A stretch of 64,000 nucleotides of DNA from Pseudomonas benzenivorans (GTDB lineage Bacteria > Pseudomonadota > Gammaproteobacteria > Pseudomonadales > Pseudomonadaceae): contig NZ_CP137892.1 in NCBI RefSeq assembly GCF_033547155.1, forward strand, positions 3,906,001 through 3,970,000. The letters are read 5' to 3'. Positions 52,207 through 60,832 of this stretch are shown here, piece by piece (the first letter of the stretch is position 1; every line of letters begins with the position of its first letter). The position numbers and the translations under genes are program-made. The notes beneath the pieces were generated by a model that saw only the letters and a list, made by a program, of their open reading frames with translations, was not told where the DNA came from and did no database searches.

Positions 52207-52809
52207 TCACTCGTGGATGTAGGCCCAGCGACCCAGCAGAGTTTTCGACTCGACCTGCTCATAGTTCTGCCTTGGCAGGTAAACGAGCCGGTCCCAGTTC
52301 AAACCACTCCCCGCCTTGAACAGCAGAGCCCATTGATTGCCATAGAAGCCTTTAAGAGCCGCCTCGCCCGTGACCATCTCAAGTGGCGGCAGCCCCGCCG
52401 GTATCGTCTCGACAAAGGCAGGCACCAGTTGCTCCAGGCGCTCAGGCGGCGCCCCCGTAGTCTCAATGTAGTGTTCTATCGCACGGACCAGCACCGCAGC
52501 ACGCTCGCCGGCCCGCTCATAGGCGTGCATTCTCATGGCTGTGCCCAACTGCAAACCGACAAGTCCGCCCAGAAGCACACCCAGCACGATGGCTGGGAAA
52601 TACCTCCACTTGCGGCTCACCAGCATAACCAGCAGCGCAACAAGCACATGGATGGCGGAATAAACCACCACGAAAAACACAACAATCTCTAGGCTGGTAC
52701 GCCCCCACGGCGCGTAACCCAACAGTGGAAGCGCCCCAACGATCAGGCTTGGAGCGGCCGCAAGGGGTGCTGCCTTGCAAAAGCCGGACTGCAGAATTTT
52801 CTTTCGCAA
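52207..52809 (-). CDS. Membrane protein with pseudopilin-like C-terminal segment
   Basis: A 200-residue protein with three to four hydrophobic helices in the first 95 residues (SLIVGALPLLGYAPWG; IVVFFVVVYSAIHVLVALLVML; FPAIVLGVLLGGLVGLQLG) and a soluble C-terminal domain. The stretch AIEHYIETTGAPPERLEQL resembles processing-region helices of pseudopilin-like proteins, a weak hint only. The only start is TTG 52809 directly after a stop codon; the initiation is uncertain. It lies 49 bases downstream of the TPR gene and might belong to its operon. Confidence 0.55.
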   Translation of the reverse strand: MRKKILQSGFCKAAPLAAAPSLIVGALPLLGYAPWGRTSLEIVVFFVVVYSAIHVLVALLVMLVSRKWRYFPAIVLGVLLGGLVGLQLGTAMRMHAYERAGERAAVLVRAIEHYIETTGAPPERLEQLVPAFVETIPAGLPPLEMVTGEAALKGFYGNQWALLFKAGSGLNWDRLVYLPRQNYEQVESKTLLGRWAYIHE

Positions 52810-52858
52810 TTATTTGTGAACGCTCAAAAGAGCCAGAGAAAGACCAGCGAGTAGCCGC

Positions 52859-54754
52859 CTACAACGGTTGAATGGACACGGCCTTCCATCCCCAGCTTTC
52901 ACGCTTCTTGTTGTAGACCTGTACTGCTGTACCGGAAACCTGCTGACCGTCTTCGATCTCGCAGCTCTCCACCAACGGCGGAGGAATAAATATTTCGCTC
53001 GGGGTAAAGCCCATGCCGTTGGAGACGCGAACCTCCTCGGTGAAGTCCTTGCGCAACAGATCGCCTGGCACTTTTTCGCTCGTCTTTGCGGCAAGCACGC
53101 GGTATTGGGGACCACGCTTCGAAACATAGCGAACCAGCTGCACCTCGATGGCATCGCCCTCGGCAAACGCACACGGCAATGCCGACATCGGAATCTCGCC
53201 ATTGATCTCCCGGCTGACGATGTAGCGAATGACCTGCTTGCTCTCATTCACCTGATTTACAACCCCTAAAAGCTCGGGTGCAACATCCCATGGAGTAGCG
53301 CCAGCCCGACGCTCCAGCACAAACAGGTTGAAGCGCTGCTGCTCATCAAACTCGCCCTTGACCCTGACGGCATCTCCGGCCGCCAGACTCATCCGCGCGA
53401 CCTTTGACTCAGGAATCGACACCTCCGAGGGGATTGAGCCCGTTTTCAGGAAAACCTTTCGCTTGGGCTTGTTCTCCCTGCCCGGCACGACAAAGGTCTC
53501 GCCCAGACAGGCATCAATCCAGGGCAGGTCATTGAACAGCAGCGCCTCAGCCGCCTTTGCATGAAGCCTGTAGTAGTCACGGTTGGATGCCTTGGCCTGA
53601 ACCCCGGCAAACCAGTCCTGCGCGGCAATGCTGGCAACGACCTCGGGGATCTTGTAACCCTCCTGCTCCTTGGCTCGAATAATGGCTTCGACTTCGTGCT
53701 TGGCTGCAGCATGGTCATTGGCCTCCAGCATGCGCTCGGCGACTTCCAGGCGGATTTTCCCAGTGAACTTGTCCTCTGCCGGGCAAGTCAGCGCCTTGCA
53801 GTAACAGCCCAACGCAGCATCCGGATCCTTCTGCGAGACAATGTCACCCAGCAGCCCCCAGGCCCAGTAATCGTTTGACTTGGCCTTGGTCACAGCAATC
53901 CCAAAAGCCAGAGCCTCGTCATGCCTGCCCAGCGCCAGCAATAGCTTGGCCTTGTTCAGTTTGAGAAATACGTTGTCCGGAAAGCGCCCCATGGCACTAT
54001 CAATGAAGGGCAGCATGTACGCCTGCCCGTCCGCATCATCGGCAGCAGCCGCTTCCTTGCCAGCCTGCTGGATGACCTTCTCAGCCAGTGACGGAAACTC
54101 CCTGCCATCCTCGGCGCGATAGCGCTCATAGTCGTCCTCGCGCAGATGCTGGAGATTCCAATGGCGGGAAAAGGCCAGCATTTTCAGCTTGTCCTGCCCG
54201 GCCAGCTTGGCGGCTAACTGCAATATGCGAGAGTGGAGCGAAGAGGGCTTTTCGATCGCCAGCTTGAGGTAGTCACTTAAATTACGCTTGGCCTCACCAA
54301 CGTTGAAGTTCTCCCCGGCCATCAGCGCCTTGGTGTGCTGGTAAAGCTCCCAGCCGAAGCTGGTCTGGATATCCTGATCGGCAGCGCCGTTCATCCATAC
54401 CTTGCGGTAGATTGCAGCAGCTTGCGCGTGCTGCCCGCTCTTGCTGAGCGCCTTGGCCTCGCTGATCTGCTGACCAAAGGGATTGCACAGCGATAGCGCA
54501 TGGCGAACCCCTTTACTCAGCACATCGTCAGCAGGATCGACAACAATGCTCTCCAGCTGACTGCGATAGTGCGGCAGGTTCTCCAGCTGCCCATCCTTGA
54601 CGTCCCGCTTGATCAGGTCGATCAGGCACCAGGCAAATGCCTTGCGGTCCCAGTCATCGACCTGCGGCGCAGCCATCAACTCAAGTGCCATCTTGTAGGC
54701 TTCGTCGATCGCCCCTTCCCTGCGCTTGGCGAAAACCTCCTTGTTGCTAATCAT
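52859..54754 (-). CDS. TPR protein with C-terminal OB/cold-shock-like domains
   Basis: A 631-residue protein. The first 420 residues are helical repeats of TPR type (for example KSGQHAQAAAIYRKVW and LLALGRHDEALAFGIA). The last 200 residues contain three small beta domains with cold-shock/OB character: VFLKTGSIPSEVSIPES, REINGEIPMSALPCAFAEGD, and SNGMGFTPSEIFIPPPLVES followed by GQQVSGTAVQVYNKK. These usually bind nucleic acid. The ATG overlaps the helicase stop by 4 bases (coupling). I do not know a named defence system with this composition. Confidence 0.7.
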   Translation of the reverse strand: MISNKEVFAKRREGAIDEAYKMALELMAAPQVDDWDRKAFAWCLIDLIKRDVKDGQLENLPHYRSQLESIVVDPADDVLSKGVRHALSLCNPFGQQISEAKALSKSGQHAQAAAIYRKVWMNGAADQDIQTSFGWELYQHTKALMAGENFNVGEAKRNLSDYLKLAIEKPSSLHSRILQLAAKLAGQDKLKMLAFSRHWNLQHLREDDYERYRAEDGREFPSLAEKVIQQAGKEAAAADDADGQAYMLPFIDSAMGRFPDNVFLKLNKAKLLLALGRHDEALAFGIAVTKAKSNDYWAWGLLGDIVSQKDPDAALGCYCKALTCPAEDKFTGKIRLEVAERMLEANDHAAAKHEVEAIIRAKEQEGYKIPEVVASIAAQDWFAGVQAKASNRDYYRLHAKAAEALLFNDLPWIDACLGETFVVPGRENKPKRKVFLKTGSIPSEVSIPESKVARMSLAAGDAVRVKGEFDEQQRFNLFVLERRAGATPWDVAPELLGVVNQVNESKQVIRYIVSREINGEIPMSALPCAFAEGDAIEVQLVRYVSKRGPQYRVLAAKTSEKVPGDLLRKDFTEEVRVSNGMGFTPSEIFIPPPLVESCEIEDGQQVSGTAVQVYNKKRESWGWKAVSIQPL

Positions 54755-57576
54755 GCCTGCATACCTGCCGTAAGAAGCTGCCCCACCTCAGCGGCCAAGG
54801 TGCCCGGGGAGCACGCTGCGACCACGGGCTGGCATTTCGTGAACTGGTCTTTGCCGTTGTACCAGATGTCATAAACGGCCACGGCACCATCGCGGGCAAA
54901 GCTGTAGCGCTGGCACCATTGCAGCTCAACAACCTTCTGCAGTGTGATACCACTGCCAGCGCACAGGCCGAGCACCTTGGCATGGAGCTCATTAAGGAAC
55001 GGCTTGGCGAAATGGGCATCGGCAACCCCTGCAGTCCCGCCATCCGCAAGCGGCAGGCCCTTGAGCGCGGCCAACACAGCACTCAGCTCGCTGCTCAACT
55101 CGGAGAGATAAGGAGCCGCTACACCGGTAACCTTGCTCTTGCCGTTATAGGCAATGTCTATACGAGCAGACTCCGCCTCACGGCTGAAGAGGTAAACCTC
55201 CTGGTACTGGTGATGGAGGACGTCCTCGATACTGATCCCCCGCCCGGCAATCAACCTGCGCACCTCGGCCAGCAACGCGAGCAGCGTTGTTGCGCTGGCG
55301 GGCATGCCAAATGTTTCGGATTGCGGCGCAGGGGCAACCGCTGCAGATGCTGACGCAGCAACGCCGGGAGCCGGAGCCGGAGCCGGAGCCGCGGGCATGC
55401 TGGGCGCCGCGCCGAGCATCTCCAGCGCCGGATTGACCACCATCTGAATACCACTCCACGGTTGGTGGTTCGGAGGGTCGAGCAGATACAGGTGACGCGC
55501 CGTTCGCGTGATCGCAGTGTAGAGCCAGCGGAAATACTCCGCCGTCAGCTGGCTTTGGTGGCTTTTGCATTTCACAAACACATGGTTCCACTCACTGCCC
55601 TGCGCCTTGTGGCAGGTGATGGCGTAACCGAACTTGAGCCTCAAGGCATTGAAATACGGGTCCGCCTTCAAGGCGTGCTTGAACGCCGTACTCTTGCTGT
55701 TCAAGTCCCGGTTGCGCATGCAGAAGTCGAGGTAGAGAGCCTTATGCTCGTCCGAGGAGAGCGCCAGCTCCTTGCTATACAGCAGATCCTCAATGATCTT
55801 GGCCTGGAAAAACCGGGGGGTACCATCAAGATCCCTGAAGCCGACGACTACATCCTTGAACAGCAGAGAAACGGGTATTTCCTCAAGCGAGCCGGTGTCC
55901 GGATTTTTCCTTTTCAAGGTCACGGTCCGCTTTTCGGCGGCCCCAAGCACCTGACGTATCACACCGAAGTCACCGTTGGAGATGAACAACCCGTAGGTGC
56001 TGTTGTTAGAGATGGCCATCACCTTGTCGCCCGGCATCACCTCCGCGCAGCCAGGGAAAAAGTGTTCGCGAATTTGCCGGTTGTAATCGCCAACGTCAGA
56101 GTTCGAATGGGCGATGACGATGGATTCGCCATTGATCTTGCCGCCGCAAGACTCAAGGTAACGCTGCAACAGCGCCTGATGCTCCACCTTCTCAACGTCC
56201 GGATAGCCAAAGTCCATCGTCAGGCGATTGAACACCTTGGTCTGCAAGGACTGCCGAAGCGGCAGTGCATTGGCGATGACGCCGCTTTCCGATTTCTGCC
56301 GCACCACCTCAGACAACTCATAGCAGGTAGCACGTGCGTGGTGATGGCGAAACAGATACTCCGCATCCAAAGCAGGTGAGAAGTTCATCCCCACCGGCGG
56401 CAGCTGCGCGTCGTCGCCGATGAAAATCACCTTCTTGCTGTGATCGTTATGGTCCAGATTCACAAACTTCAGGAAGTCAGCCAGCAGGTAACCCGTGCCG
56501 AAGCGGAAGAACTCAGCCTCCTGGTAGATATCGGGCACCATGGACGCTTCGTCCACGATGTACACCGTATCGGCTGACAGGCAGTTCACCGCCAGCTGCG
56601 CGTAGAACTTGAAGGTCTCGGTGCCGTCAGTGTCTTCGTCGCGATACTCGGCAATATCGTCGAAGGAATAGATGGTCTTATGCAGCGTGTAGGCTTGCGA
56701 CTGGGTTTTGCTGGCGATGACCTTCGACGCCTTGCCGGTGGGTGCGGCGAGCACGTAGTTGCGACCAATCGCTCGGAAATACTCGGTCAGGCCCTTGGTG
56801 ATAAAGGTTTTACCCGTACCCGCGTAGCCTTTGAGAAGGAACACGCTCTCCGTCTTGCTACCGAGGAAGCGCTCGATCTGCTTGACCAGCTCCGCCTGCC
56901 CGCTGGTCAGCGTATAGCCGGCAAAGGCATCGTGAATGCTGAGATGCCGACGCGTGTTTGCTGCGTTGAAATCGATGCCGCCCGAGGCCTGAGCCGAGGC
57001 GCATTTGAAATCATCCAGCCTAGCCTGATCAGGTGCAGAGGAGATTGATGCGGCTTCAGCCTGAGCGGCTTTCTCTGCTGCCTCCAGGCGGCTCAACTCG
57101 TCTTTCGCCAAGGCCAACTGCTCGGCACGGTCTTCTGCAGGGCTGCCCTGCTCCGTGGCTTCGACAGGGGCCGTGAACGGCGGATAGGTGTCGGCAGATT
57201 CACCGCTATAGGTTTTGTAGAACCACTGGCCGATCAGATACGCATCCCCAATCAGGGCAAGCGAGACGCTGTCGTCGATAAAACCGCCATGGGCGGCTTT
57301 ATTACCGATCATCCGCAGCGCGTGCAGCTTTTGCAGCACGATGTCGCCGACCGCCTCTTGAAAGGCCGGATACTTGAGCTTCTCAAAGAACCCATCGCTC
57401 GGCTCACAGGGCAGGCGCAAATCCCGGTAGAGCACGCCAACCAGCACCTCAGCAAAGCAACGCAGCTTGATGGCAACGGTGTGCGGGTCGGCAAACACAT
57501 AGCGCTCAGCGAGCGAGGCATGCTGATACAGCTCGGGCCAGCGAGACTTCAGCGGGAGAAAGCTATCCGAAACCAT
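54751..57576 (-). CDS. RecD-like helicase with DUF4145-like N terminus and duplicated C-terminal domain
   Basis: A 941-residue superfamily 1 DNA helicase. Residues about 30-100 resemble DUF4145 (LHALRMIGNKAAHGG), a domain also found in type I restriction enzymes. The helicase core has Walker A GYAGTGKT (250-257), DEAS in YIVDEASM (342-345), GDDAQLPPVG, the UvrD/RecD C-terminal box GYAITCHKAQGSEW, and YTAITRTARHLYLL. After a Pro-Ala linker of hexamer-repeat DNA (about residues 725-760), two copies of an unknown domain follow (about 765-840 and 860-935), each with a DIxYNGKxxxT motif. Start ATG with AAGGA upstream. Confidence 0.8.
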   Translation of the reverse strand: MVSDSFLPLKSRWPELYQHASLAERYVFADPHTVAIKLRCFAEVLVGVLYRDLRLPCEPSDGFFEKLKYPAFQEAVGDIVLQKLHALRMIGNKAAHGGFIDDSVSLALIGDAYLIGQWFYKTYSGESADTYPPFTAPVEATEQGSPAEDRAEQLALAKDELSRLEAAEKAAQAEAASISSAPDQARLDDFKCASAQASGGIDFNAANTRRHLSIHDAFAGYTLTSGQAELVKQIERFLGSKTESVFLLKGYAGTGKTFITKGLTEYFRAIGRNYVLAAPTGKASKVIASKTQSQAYTLHKTIYSFDDIAEYRDEDTDGTETFKFYAQLAVNCLSADTVYIVDEASMVPDIYQEAEFFRFGTGYLLADFLKFVNLDHNDHSKKVIFIGDDAQLPPVGMNFSPALDAEYLFRHHHARATCYELSEVVRQKSESGVIANALPLRQSLQTKVFNRLTMDFGYPDVEKVEHQALLQRYLESCGGKINGESIVIAHSNSDVGDYNRQIREHFFPGCAEVMPGDKVMAISNNSTYGLFISNGDFGVIRQVLGAAEKRTVTLKRKNPDTGSLEEIPVSLLFKDVVVGFRDLDGTPRFFQAKIIEDLLYSKELALSSDEHKALYLDFCMRNRDLNSKSTAFKHALKADPYFNALRLKFGYAITCHKAQGSEWNHVFVKCKSHQSQLTAEYFRWLYTAITRTARHLYLLDPPNHQPWSGIQMVVNPALEMLGAAPSMPAAPAPAPAPGVAASASAAVAPAPQSETFGMPASATTLLALLAEVRRLIAGRGISIEDVLHHQYQEVYLFSREAESARIDIAYNGKSKVTGVAAPYLSELSSELSAVLAALKGLPLADGGTAGVADAHFAKPFLNELHAKVLGLCAGSGITLQKVVELQWCQRYSFARDGAVAVYDIWYNGKDQFTKCQPVVAACSPGTLAAEVGQLLTAGMQA

Positions 57577-57665
57577 TCATTTTCCTTACTCGACTGGGCA
57601 ACAACTCTACGATCAATCGATTCCTATAGCATCCCGGCGCACCCTTCAGGATGCGGAATATCGTC

Positions 57666-58013
57666 CTAAAGCCGGCTGACGACCGGCAACATGGCCTGTG
57701 CTGCGGTGGGCATGAGTAACCCGCCAACGACTTGCGTCCAAGAGATGTTTGCCAGCCCGCTTACTGCCGGCAGGCCATCAAACTCACAGGCCATCTCGAA
57801 CTGCTCGTCGCCCTCGGCCAGGCTGAAGCAGTTCATATCGCTTTTGTCGGCCTTGACGTCGCCGCTCTCGAAGAAGATCGCCAAGGCTTCGAGGATGGTC
57901 GATTTGCCATAATCATTGCGCCCGACGATGCCGGTCATGGCTTCGTCGATGGGAATGACGGTGGTTTACGGTAGCCGCGAAAATTTGTGAGCTTGACGGA
58001 CTTGAGGCGCATG
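57666..58013 (-). pseudogene. Frameshifted, truncated AAA ATPase (OLD/SMC-like N terminus)
   Basis: A remnant of a P-loop ATPase gene. It begins at ATG 58013 (MRLKSVKLTNFRGYRK) with AAGGA ten bases upstream, the usual N terminus of AAA_15/AAA_23/OLD proteins. The frame breaks near 57965 by loss of one base; the other frame continues TVIPIDEAMTGIVGRNDYGK, whose GRNDYGKST is a Walker A motif, then LEALAIFFESGDV. The reading ends at a stop after about 90 further residues, where a full family member would have several hundred more. It lies 13 bases after hsdS. Confidence 0.8.
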
Positions 58014-58026
58014 GGGATTTCCTTAT

Positions 58027-59220
58027 CTATAGCTGGCCAGAGAAGGCTTTTTGACTGAGAGATGAAAACAACATTTCAAAGTCGCCAGCTTGCTTTGATA
58101 AATGAGTCTTACTTTTCGAGTGCCTCTGGCAAAAAACGATAAACTCATTCTGAAGTTCAATTGGCGGCAAAGGAATTAATATAGAAGCCGCTTGCTTAGC
58201 ATTTATATTGAATTGAACTGCAGTTTCCCCACCTGCCTTTTGCAGTAACGACTTTCCACCATCAGAGGAGACAAATCGATAAAACCACTCGGGATTACAC
58301 ATCTTGACGTTTGGCCTCAGCCTCATTACATGAGAATCTATATAAACGTCCTCTGAATATCCTGAGAAAAACGAAGCCTTACCTAGTTGCTTCTTCGACC
58401 CAATAGCTCTTGCCAGCACAGTATCGCCAGAGCGGAGAATAAACCTCTCAAGCTCGGAATCTTTTAGTTGAGCACGCCCGCACTTACTAAAGTTAATATC
58501 TAGCTTTCCAATTTCGCCTACACGGACGACCAAATAACCCTGACCATCGGCAGGCGTAGTTGTTCCTATTCTTGGTGGCACACTGAAGAGCTCGCCACTC
58601 GGTCTTACCTCCCACCCCTTCGGATTGGTCACCGGGTCGCCGAACATGTCCAGAAACAGGGCACGGAGGAAGTCGTCGGCGAGCTGGATGGCTTGCTGGC
58701 GTTTGCGGCGGATAGCGTCGGCCTTGTCGAGGATGGCTGCGATGCGCTTTTGTTCGGGCAGGGGTGGGAGAGGTATTTCCAACCTCATGACATCTTTCGG
58801 ATAAAGATGAATCCCTTTTACCAATTGCTTGATCTGAAATCGAGCCTGCGGCGACTGCAACCAATAGTTGAGAAACCTTGGATTTAGCTTTTCTGTATTC
58901 GCCCGAGCAATTAACCATTCACCGGTAGGCAAAGACCCAACGACTGCCTGTTCAGCACGATACTGTTTACTGCCAACATAATCCGAATTATGTGCTGCAT
59001 TCAAAATTAACGAGTCATCAAGCTCAAGATGTTTATCTGAGAACTTGTCGGCCAGTCCGGGATCAACAAAAGACTCGAACGGACCTTTAAAAGATCCATT
59101 TTCGCCAACATCCTTGATCTTAAGAACTGGATGGCCAACACCCCTTTGATCACCCTTAGAAGGAGTTTTACCATTGAAGACATCTGACACATCAGCCAGC
59201 GCTACACTTTTCCAACTCAC
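58027..59220 (-). CDS. hsdS: Type I restriction-modification specificity subunit
   Basis: A 397-residue HsdS with two target-recognition domains separated by conserved helical regions. The central conserved region reads LPPLPEQKRIAAILDKADAI (about residues 151-170), and the C-terminal one IPLPPIELQNEF. Each recognition domain sets half of the bipartite target. The GTG at 59220 overlaps the hsdM stop (GTGA). Confidence 0.94.
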   Translation of the reverse strand: MSWKSVALADVSDVFNGKTPSKGDQRGVGHPVLKIKDVGENGSFKGPFESFVDPGLADKFSDKHLELDDSLILNAAHNSDYVGSKQYRAEQAVVGSLPTGEWLIARANTEKLNPRFLNYWLQSPQARFQIKQLVKGIHLYPKDVMRLEIPLPPLPEQKRIAAILDKADAIRRKRQQAIQLADDFLRALFLDMFGDPVTNPKGWEVRPSGELFSVPPRIGTTTPADGQGYLVVRVGEIGKLDINFSKCGRAQLKDSELERFILRSGDTVLARAIGSKKQLGKASFFSGYSEDVYIDSHVMRLRPNVKMCNPEWFYRFVSSDGGKSLLQKAGGETAVQFNINAKQAASILIPLPPIELQNEFIVFCQRHSKSKTHLSKQAGDFEMLFSSLSQKAFSGQL

Positions 59221-60800
59221 AGCATCCCCTCCAACTCATCCAGATCCGCCAGAATCTCCTGCTCCAGCCCTTTCAGCCGTTGCAGAATCACCTTCGGGTC
59301 TTCGTACTGCTCCTGCTGGTACTCCACTTCCTTGTAGCGATTGATGGAGAGGTCGTACTTATTGGCAGCGATGTCCTCAGCCGGCACGACAAAGGCCTTT
59401 TTGCGCTTGTCGCCAAACAGTGTGTTGATGGTGCTGGCGCTGAAATTGGCCTCGACCATCTGCCGGTATTTGTGCCACTGGGCAATGGCATCGGGCAGGT
59501 CGTTGCTGCCCTCGCCTTTCAGCTCGGTGCGCTTGTCGTCCAGCGAGTAGCCGTCGGCCTGCAGGTCGTAGAACCATACGTGCTCGGTGCTGCCACCCTT
59601 GGTGAAAATCAGGATGGCGGTGCTGACGCCGGCGTAGGGTTTGAACACGCCACTGGGCAGGCTGACGATGCCTTCCAGTTGGTTGTTGTCGAGCAGCTCC
59701 TGGCGCAGCTGCTGGTGGGCCTTGGATGAGCCGAACAGCACACCGTCCGGCACGATCACGGCGGCACGGCCGCCGAGCTTGAGCGAGCGGAGGATATGGG
59801 CGACGAACAGCAACTCGGTCTTCTTGGTTTTCACCAGGCCGAGCACGTCGGGGTTGGTGTTGGTTTCGTCCAGACTGCCTTTGAACGGCGGGTTGGCCAG
59901 CACCACGTCGAAGAAGTCCTGCTCCTGGCACGGGTAGTGCTCCTTGATGGATTTGCTCAGGGAGTCCTGGTAGCGGATGTTCGCGCCGTTCACGCCGTGG
60001 AGCATCATATTCATGCTGGAGACGCGCAGCATGGTGGTGTCGAAGTCGAAGCCCCAGAACATCTGGCTGTTGATGTGCTGGCGGTAGGGTTCGAGCAGGT
60101 CGCCTGAGTAATGCAGGTTGCCGTCTTCGTCGGTGAAGGTACCTTCCGGGCTGGAATGCACGCGGTTGAGGTATTCCATGGTGCGGGCGAGGAAGCCGGC
60201 AGTGCCACAGGCCGGGTCGCAGATCACATCGGTCGGTAGCGGAGCAATCAGCTCGATCATCGCGTCGATGATATGGCGCGGCGTGCGGAACTGGCCGTTG
60301 ATGCCGGCGGTGGTGAGCTTGCTCAGCAGGTATTCGTAGATATCGCCCTTCACGTCGCTCTGGGTCAGCGGCAGGTCGTTGACCATTTCCACGGCGGAGG
60401 TGAGTACGGACTCGTTCTTGATCTCCAGATCGGCGTCCTGCATGTACTCGCTGATATGGCCGAGGCCTTCACGCTCGCCACCCTCGCCCTCGGCGCTGCC
60501 GAGTTGGGCGAAGAACGGATAGACCTTCTGCTTGAGGTGGCTGTGGAGCTCCTTGCCGCTCATGTTGCGGAAGTTCTTCCAGCGCAGCAGTTGGCCGTCC
60601 GGGGTATTGGGGAACAGGCGGTCGAAGGCTTTGCCGGTGCGGTTGGCTTTGCGCTCGGCCACGTCCTCCTGCATGTCGAGCATGCGGGCGAACATCAGGT
60701 AGCTGATCTGCTCGATCACGGTCAGCGGGTTAGTGATGCCGCCGGTCCAGAACTTTTCCCAGAGCTTGTCGATATCGTTGCGGATTTTGCCGGTGAGCAT
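59217..60800 (-). CDS. hsdM: Type I restriction-modification DNA methyltransferase subunit
   Basis: A 527-residue N6-adenine methyltransferase. The N-terminal helical domain (MLTGKIRNDIDKLWEKFWTGG) is followed by the SAM-binding region (VICDPACGTAGFLARTMEY) and catalytic motif IV VVLANPPFKGS (about residue 305). Works with HsdS to protect host DNA and with HsdR in the restriction complex. Confidence 0.96.
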   Translation of the reverse strand: MLTGKIRNDIDKLWEKFWTGGITNPLTVIEQISYLMFARMLDMQEDVAERKANRTGKAFDRLFPNTPDGQLLRWKNFRNMSGKELHSHLKQKVYPFFAQLGSAEGEGGEREGLGHISEYMQDADLEIKNESVLTSAVEMVNDLPLTQSDVKGDIYEYLLSKLTTAGINGQFRTPRHIIDAMIELIAPLPTDVICDPACGTAGFLARTMEYLNRVHSSPEGTFTDEDGNLHYSGDLLEPYRQHINSQMFWGFDFDTTMLRVSSMNMMLHGVNGANIRYQDSLSKSIKEHYPCQEQDFFDVVLANPPFKGSLDETNTNPDVLGLVKTKKTELLFVAHILRSLKLGGRAAVIVPDGVLFGSSKAHQQLRQELLDNNQLEGIVSLPSGVFKPYAGVSTAILIFTKGGSTEHVWFYDLQADGYSLDDKRTELKGEGSNDLPDAIAQWHKYRQMVEANFSASTINTLFGDKRKKAFVVPAEDIAANKYDLSINRYKEVEYQQEQYEDPKVILQRLKGLEQEILADLDELEGML

Positions 60801-60832
60801 GCGAGGTACTTCTCTCGTAAAAAAATGGGGGA

